Below are positions 62,711 through 64,000 of a stretch of 64,000 nt of DNA, in pieces. Numbering within the stretch: position 1 is the stretch's first letter; each line of letters begins with the position of its first letter. The stretch is taken from assembly GCF_002149925.1 (NCBI RefSeq), contig NZ_MSLT01000006.1, positions 558,001 through 622,000 of the forward strand, written 5' to 3'. The stretch comes from Thioflexithrix psekupsensis. Lineage in GTDB: Bacteria; Pseudomonadota; Gammaproteobacteria; Beggiatoales; Beggiatoaceae. The notes below the pieces were generated by a model. The model had not been told where the DNA came from, searched no databases, and saw only the letters and a program-made list of their open reading frames with translations. Made by a program: the position numbers and the translations under genes.

Positions 62711-63064
62711 ATGTCCAATCCTATTGTGATTTCTGTTTTTTTATTAATATGTAGCAATGTGTTTATGACATTTGCATGGTATGCGCATTTAAAAGAATTA
62801 AATCATAAACCGTGGATTATTGCCGCATTGGTGAGTTGGGGAATTGCGTTATTTGAGTATTTATTGCAAGTGCCTGCCAATCGAATTGGTTACACGGTGT
62901 TAAATGTAGGGCAGCTTAAAATTTTGCAAGAAATAATCACCTTAACCGTATTTGTACCTTTTTCATTATGGTATTTAAAAGAGCCGTTAAAATTAGATTA
63001 TTTATGGGCTGCATTTTGTTTAGTGGGAGCGGTATTTTTTGTTTTTCGTAGCAAATTTAGTTAG
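62711..63064 (+). CDS. DMT-family protein DUF486
   Basis: 117 residues from ATG 62711, four membrane segments. NPIVISVFLLICSNVFMTFA, TFAWYAHLKELNHKPWIIA, EYLLQVPANRIGYTVLNVGQ and SLWYLKEPLKLDYLWAAFCL fit DUF486. Function not known. Confidence 0.88.
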   Translation: MSNPIVISVFLLICSNVFMTFAWYAHLKELNHKPWIIAALVSWGIALFEYLLQVPANRIGYTVLNVGQLKILQEIITLTVFVPFSLWYLKEPLKLDYLWAAFCLVGAVFFVFRSKFS

Positions 63065-63097
63065 TTTTAATTTTACAATAATGGATTGCTTTTTAGA

Positions 63098-64000
63098 ATG
63101 GTCATGAGCTATTTAAATGATTTGGAAAAAACACAGCAATTTGTGGCTTGGTTTCGGGAGGCTTCGCCGTATATTCACGCGCATCGTGGCCGCACATTTG
63201 TGATTTCTATTGCGGGAGAAGCCTTAGAAACGCCGCAATTTCCTTATTTAATTCATGATATTGCCTTATTAAGCAGTTTAGGCATTCGGGTGGTCTTGAT
63301 TTGTGGCATTCGAGTGCAAATTGAACATGAATTAGAACGGCGTGGAATTGAATCGCGTTATGTCGATGGTATTCGCATCACTGATGAAACCGCATTAAGT
63401 TGTGTTAAAGCGGCCTGTGGTGAGGTGATTTCTACGGTAGAAAGTTTATTGTCAATGGGATTAACAAATTCACCCACCATTGAGATGTTTATTAATACCG
63501 CAACAGGCAATTTTATTGTGGCGCGGCCGATGGGAATTAGAGATGGAATTGATTATTGTTATAGTGGCGAAGTGAGACGGGTTAATGTCGCGGCAATGAC
63601 GAAGCGATTAGATGAGGGATGTATTGTGTTAATTGCGCCTGTGGGTTATTCGCCGACAGGAGAGGTTTTTAATTTATTAGCCGAAGATGTGGCCGCCGAA
63701 GTGGCGATTGCTTTAAAAGCGCATAAATGGGTGTGTGTTAGCGAGACAAAAGGATTATATGATCAGCAAAATCGTTTTATTCAACAATTGACCTTATTAG
63801 AAGCGCAACAAGTCATGAATCGGGAAGCTGATGTTTCTTTAAGGCAGCAATTAACAAATGCCATTCGGGCTTGTCAAAGAGGCGTGCAGCGAGTGCATTT
63901 AATTCCGCGTCAAGTGGAAGGCTCACTTTTATTAGAATTATTTAGTCGAGATGGTATTGGAACGTTAATTAGTACAGACCCATTTGAACATATTCGACGG
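63098..64000 (+). CDS. argA: amino-acid N-acetyltransferase, N-terminal part (partial)
   Basis: The frame runs from ATG 63098 (or 63104) to the window edge, 301 codons of an expected about 440. The N-terminal kinase-like domain shows FREASPYIHAHRGRTFVISI, GIRVVLICGIRVQIEHELE and RPMGIRDGIDYCYSGEVRR. The acetyltransferase domain begins near SLLLELFSRDGIGT. It makes N-acetylglutamate, the first step of arginine synthesis, and is usually feedback-inhibited by arginine. The end lies outside the window. Confidence 0.95.
   Translation, partial: MVMSYLNDLEKTQQFVAWFREASPYIHAHRGRTFVISIAGEALETPQFPYLIHDIALLSSLGIRVVLICGIRVQIEHELERRGIESRYVDGIRITDETALSCVKAACGEVISTVESLLSMGLTNSPTIEMFINTATGNFIVARPMGIRDGIDYCYSGEVRRVNVAAMTKRLDEGCIVLIAPVGYSPTGEVFNLLAEDVAAEVAIALKAHKWVCVSETKGLYDQQNRFIQQLTLLEAQQVMNREADVSLRQQLTNAIRACQRGVQRVHLIPRQVEGSLLLELFSRDGIGTLISTDPFEHIRR

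Overview
The window comes from a gammaproteobacterium. The ribosomal S10/spc/alpha gene order, the ftsY-ftsE-ftsX block, the pcnB-folK pair, the secB-gpsA pair and the waaF/zinc-finger/ilvE block are all gammaproteobacterial. The moderately AT-rich sequence, the AAA-like/TPR proteins, the Rpn-type nuclease copies and the short palindromic repeats suggest a Beggiatoa/Thiothrix-like sulfur bacterium. That placement is inference from style, not from a marker-gene search.

Layout. 1-10185 (+) is the end of the S10 operon, the whole spc operon and the alpha operon (rpsC end to rplQ), closed by a strong terminator. Unusually large, structured spacers lie at rpsQ/rplN, rplE/rpsN, rpsE/rpmD and rpmJ/rpsM. 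10699-18062 (+) is a four-gene cluster of exported proteins of unknown role: a beta/gamma-crystallin-like protein with an N-terminal FN3-like domain, a membrane-anchored vitellogenin-like/HEAT protein, a periplasmic-binding-protein-like protein, and an FN3-like plus binding-protein fusion. 18193-26510 (-) carries an Hsp70-like/DUF2760 pair, an acyl-CoA synthetase, tadA, ssb, a YajR-type MFS transporter and a WYL-type regulator. 26718-30601 is mostly (+): an orphan bufferin-like peptide, a FeoA-domain protein, and a trio with an OmpA-like and a YfiR-like protein. 30609-35458 (-) holds folK, pcnB, an orphan gspG, gpsA, secB and a rhodanese.

35459-44935 is an accessory island. It holds interspersed repeats, an orphan antitoxin-like gene, a small RiPP locus, a MITE-like palindrome element, an Rpn pseudogene beside an intact Rpn copy, an operon of two AAA-like ATPases (one with an HTH and a TIR-like domain, one with a membrane segment and six near-identical 48-residue repeats), and a glycine-zipper protein paired with a small membrane peptide. 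45047-54822 (-) returns to housekeeping genes (murJ, moeA, ftsX, ftsE, ftsY, waaF, ilvE) plus a VWA protein. 55101-64000 (+) holds mrcB, a type II restriction-modification system with a duplicated fragment of its own start, an MBL-fold hydrolase, an ArsP-like permease with a thioredoxin-like partner, a DUF486 protein and the start of argA.

The best candidate for an undescribed system is the RiPP locus at 36190-37644. A 57-residue precursor peptide with a Gly/Cys-rich tail, too short for routine ORF calling, is followed by an attenuator hairpin, a PqqD-like recognition protein and a radical SAM/SPASM enzyme. The exported four-gene cluster at 10.7-18.1 kb is the second candidate.
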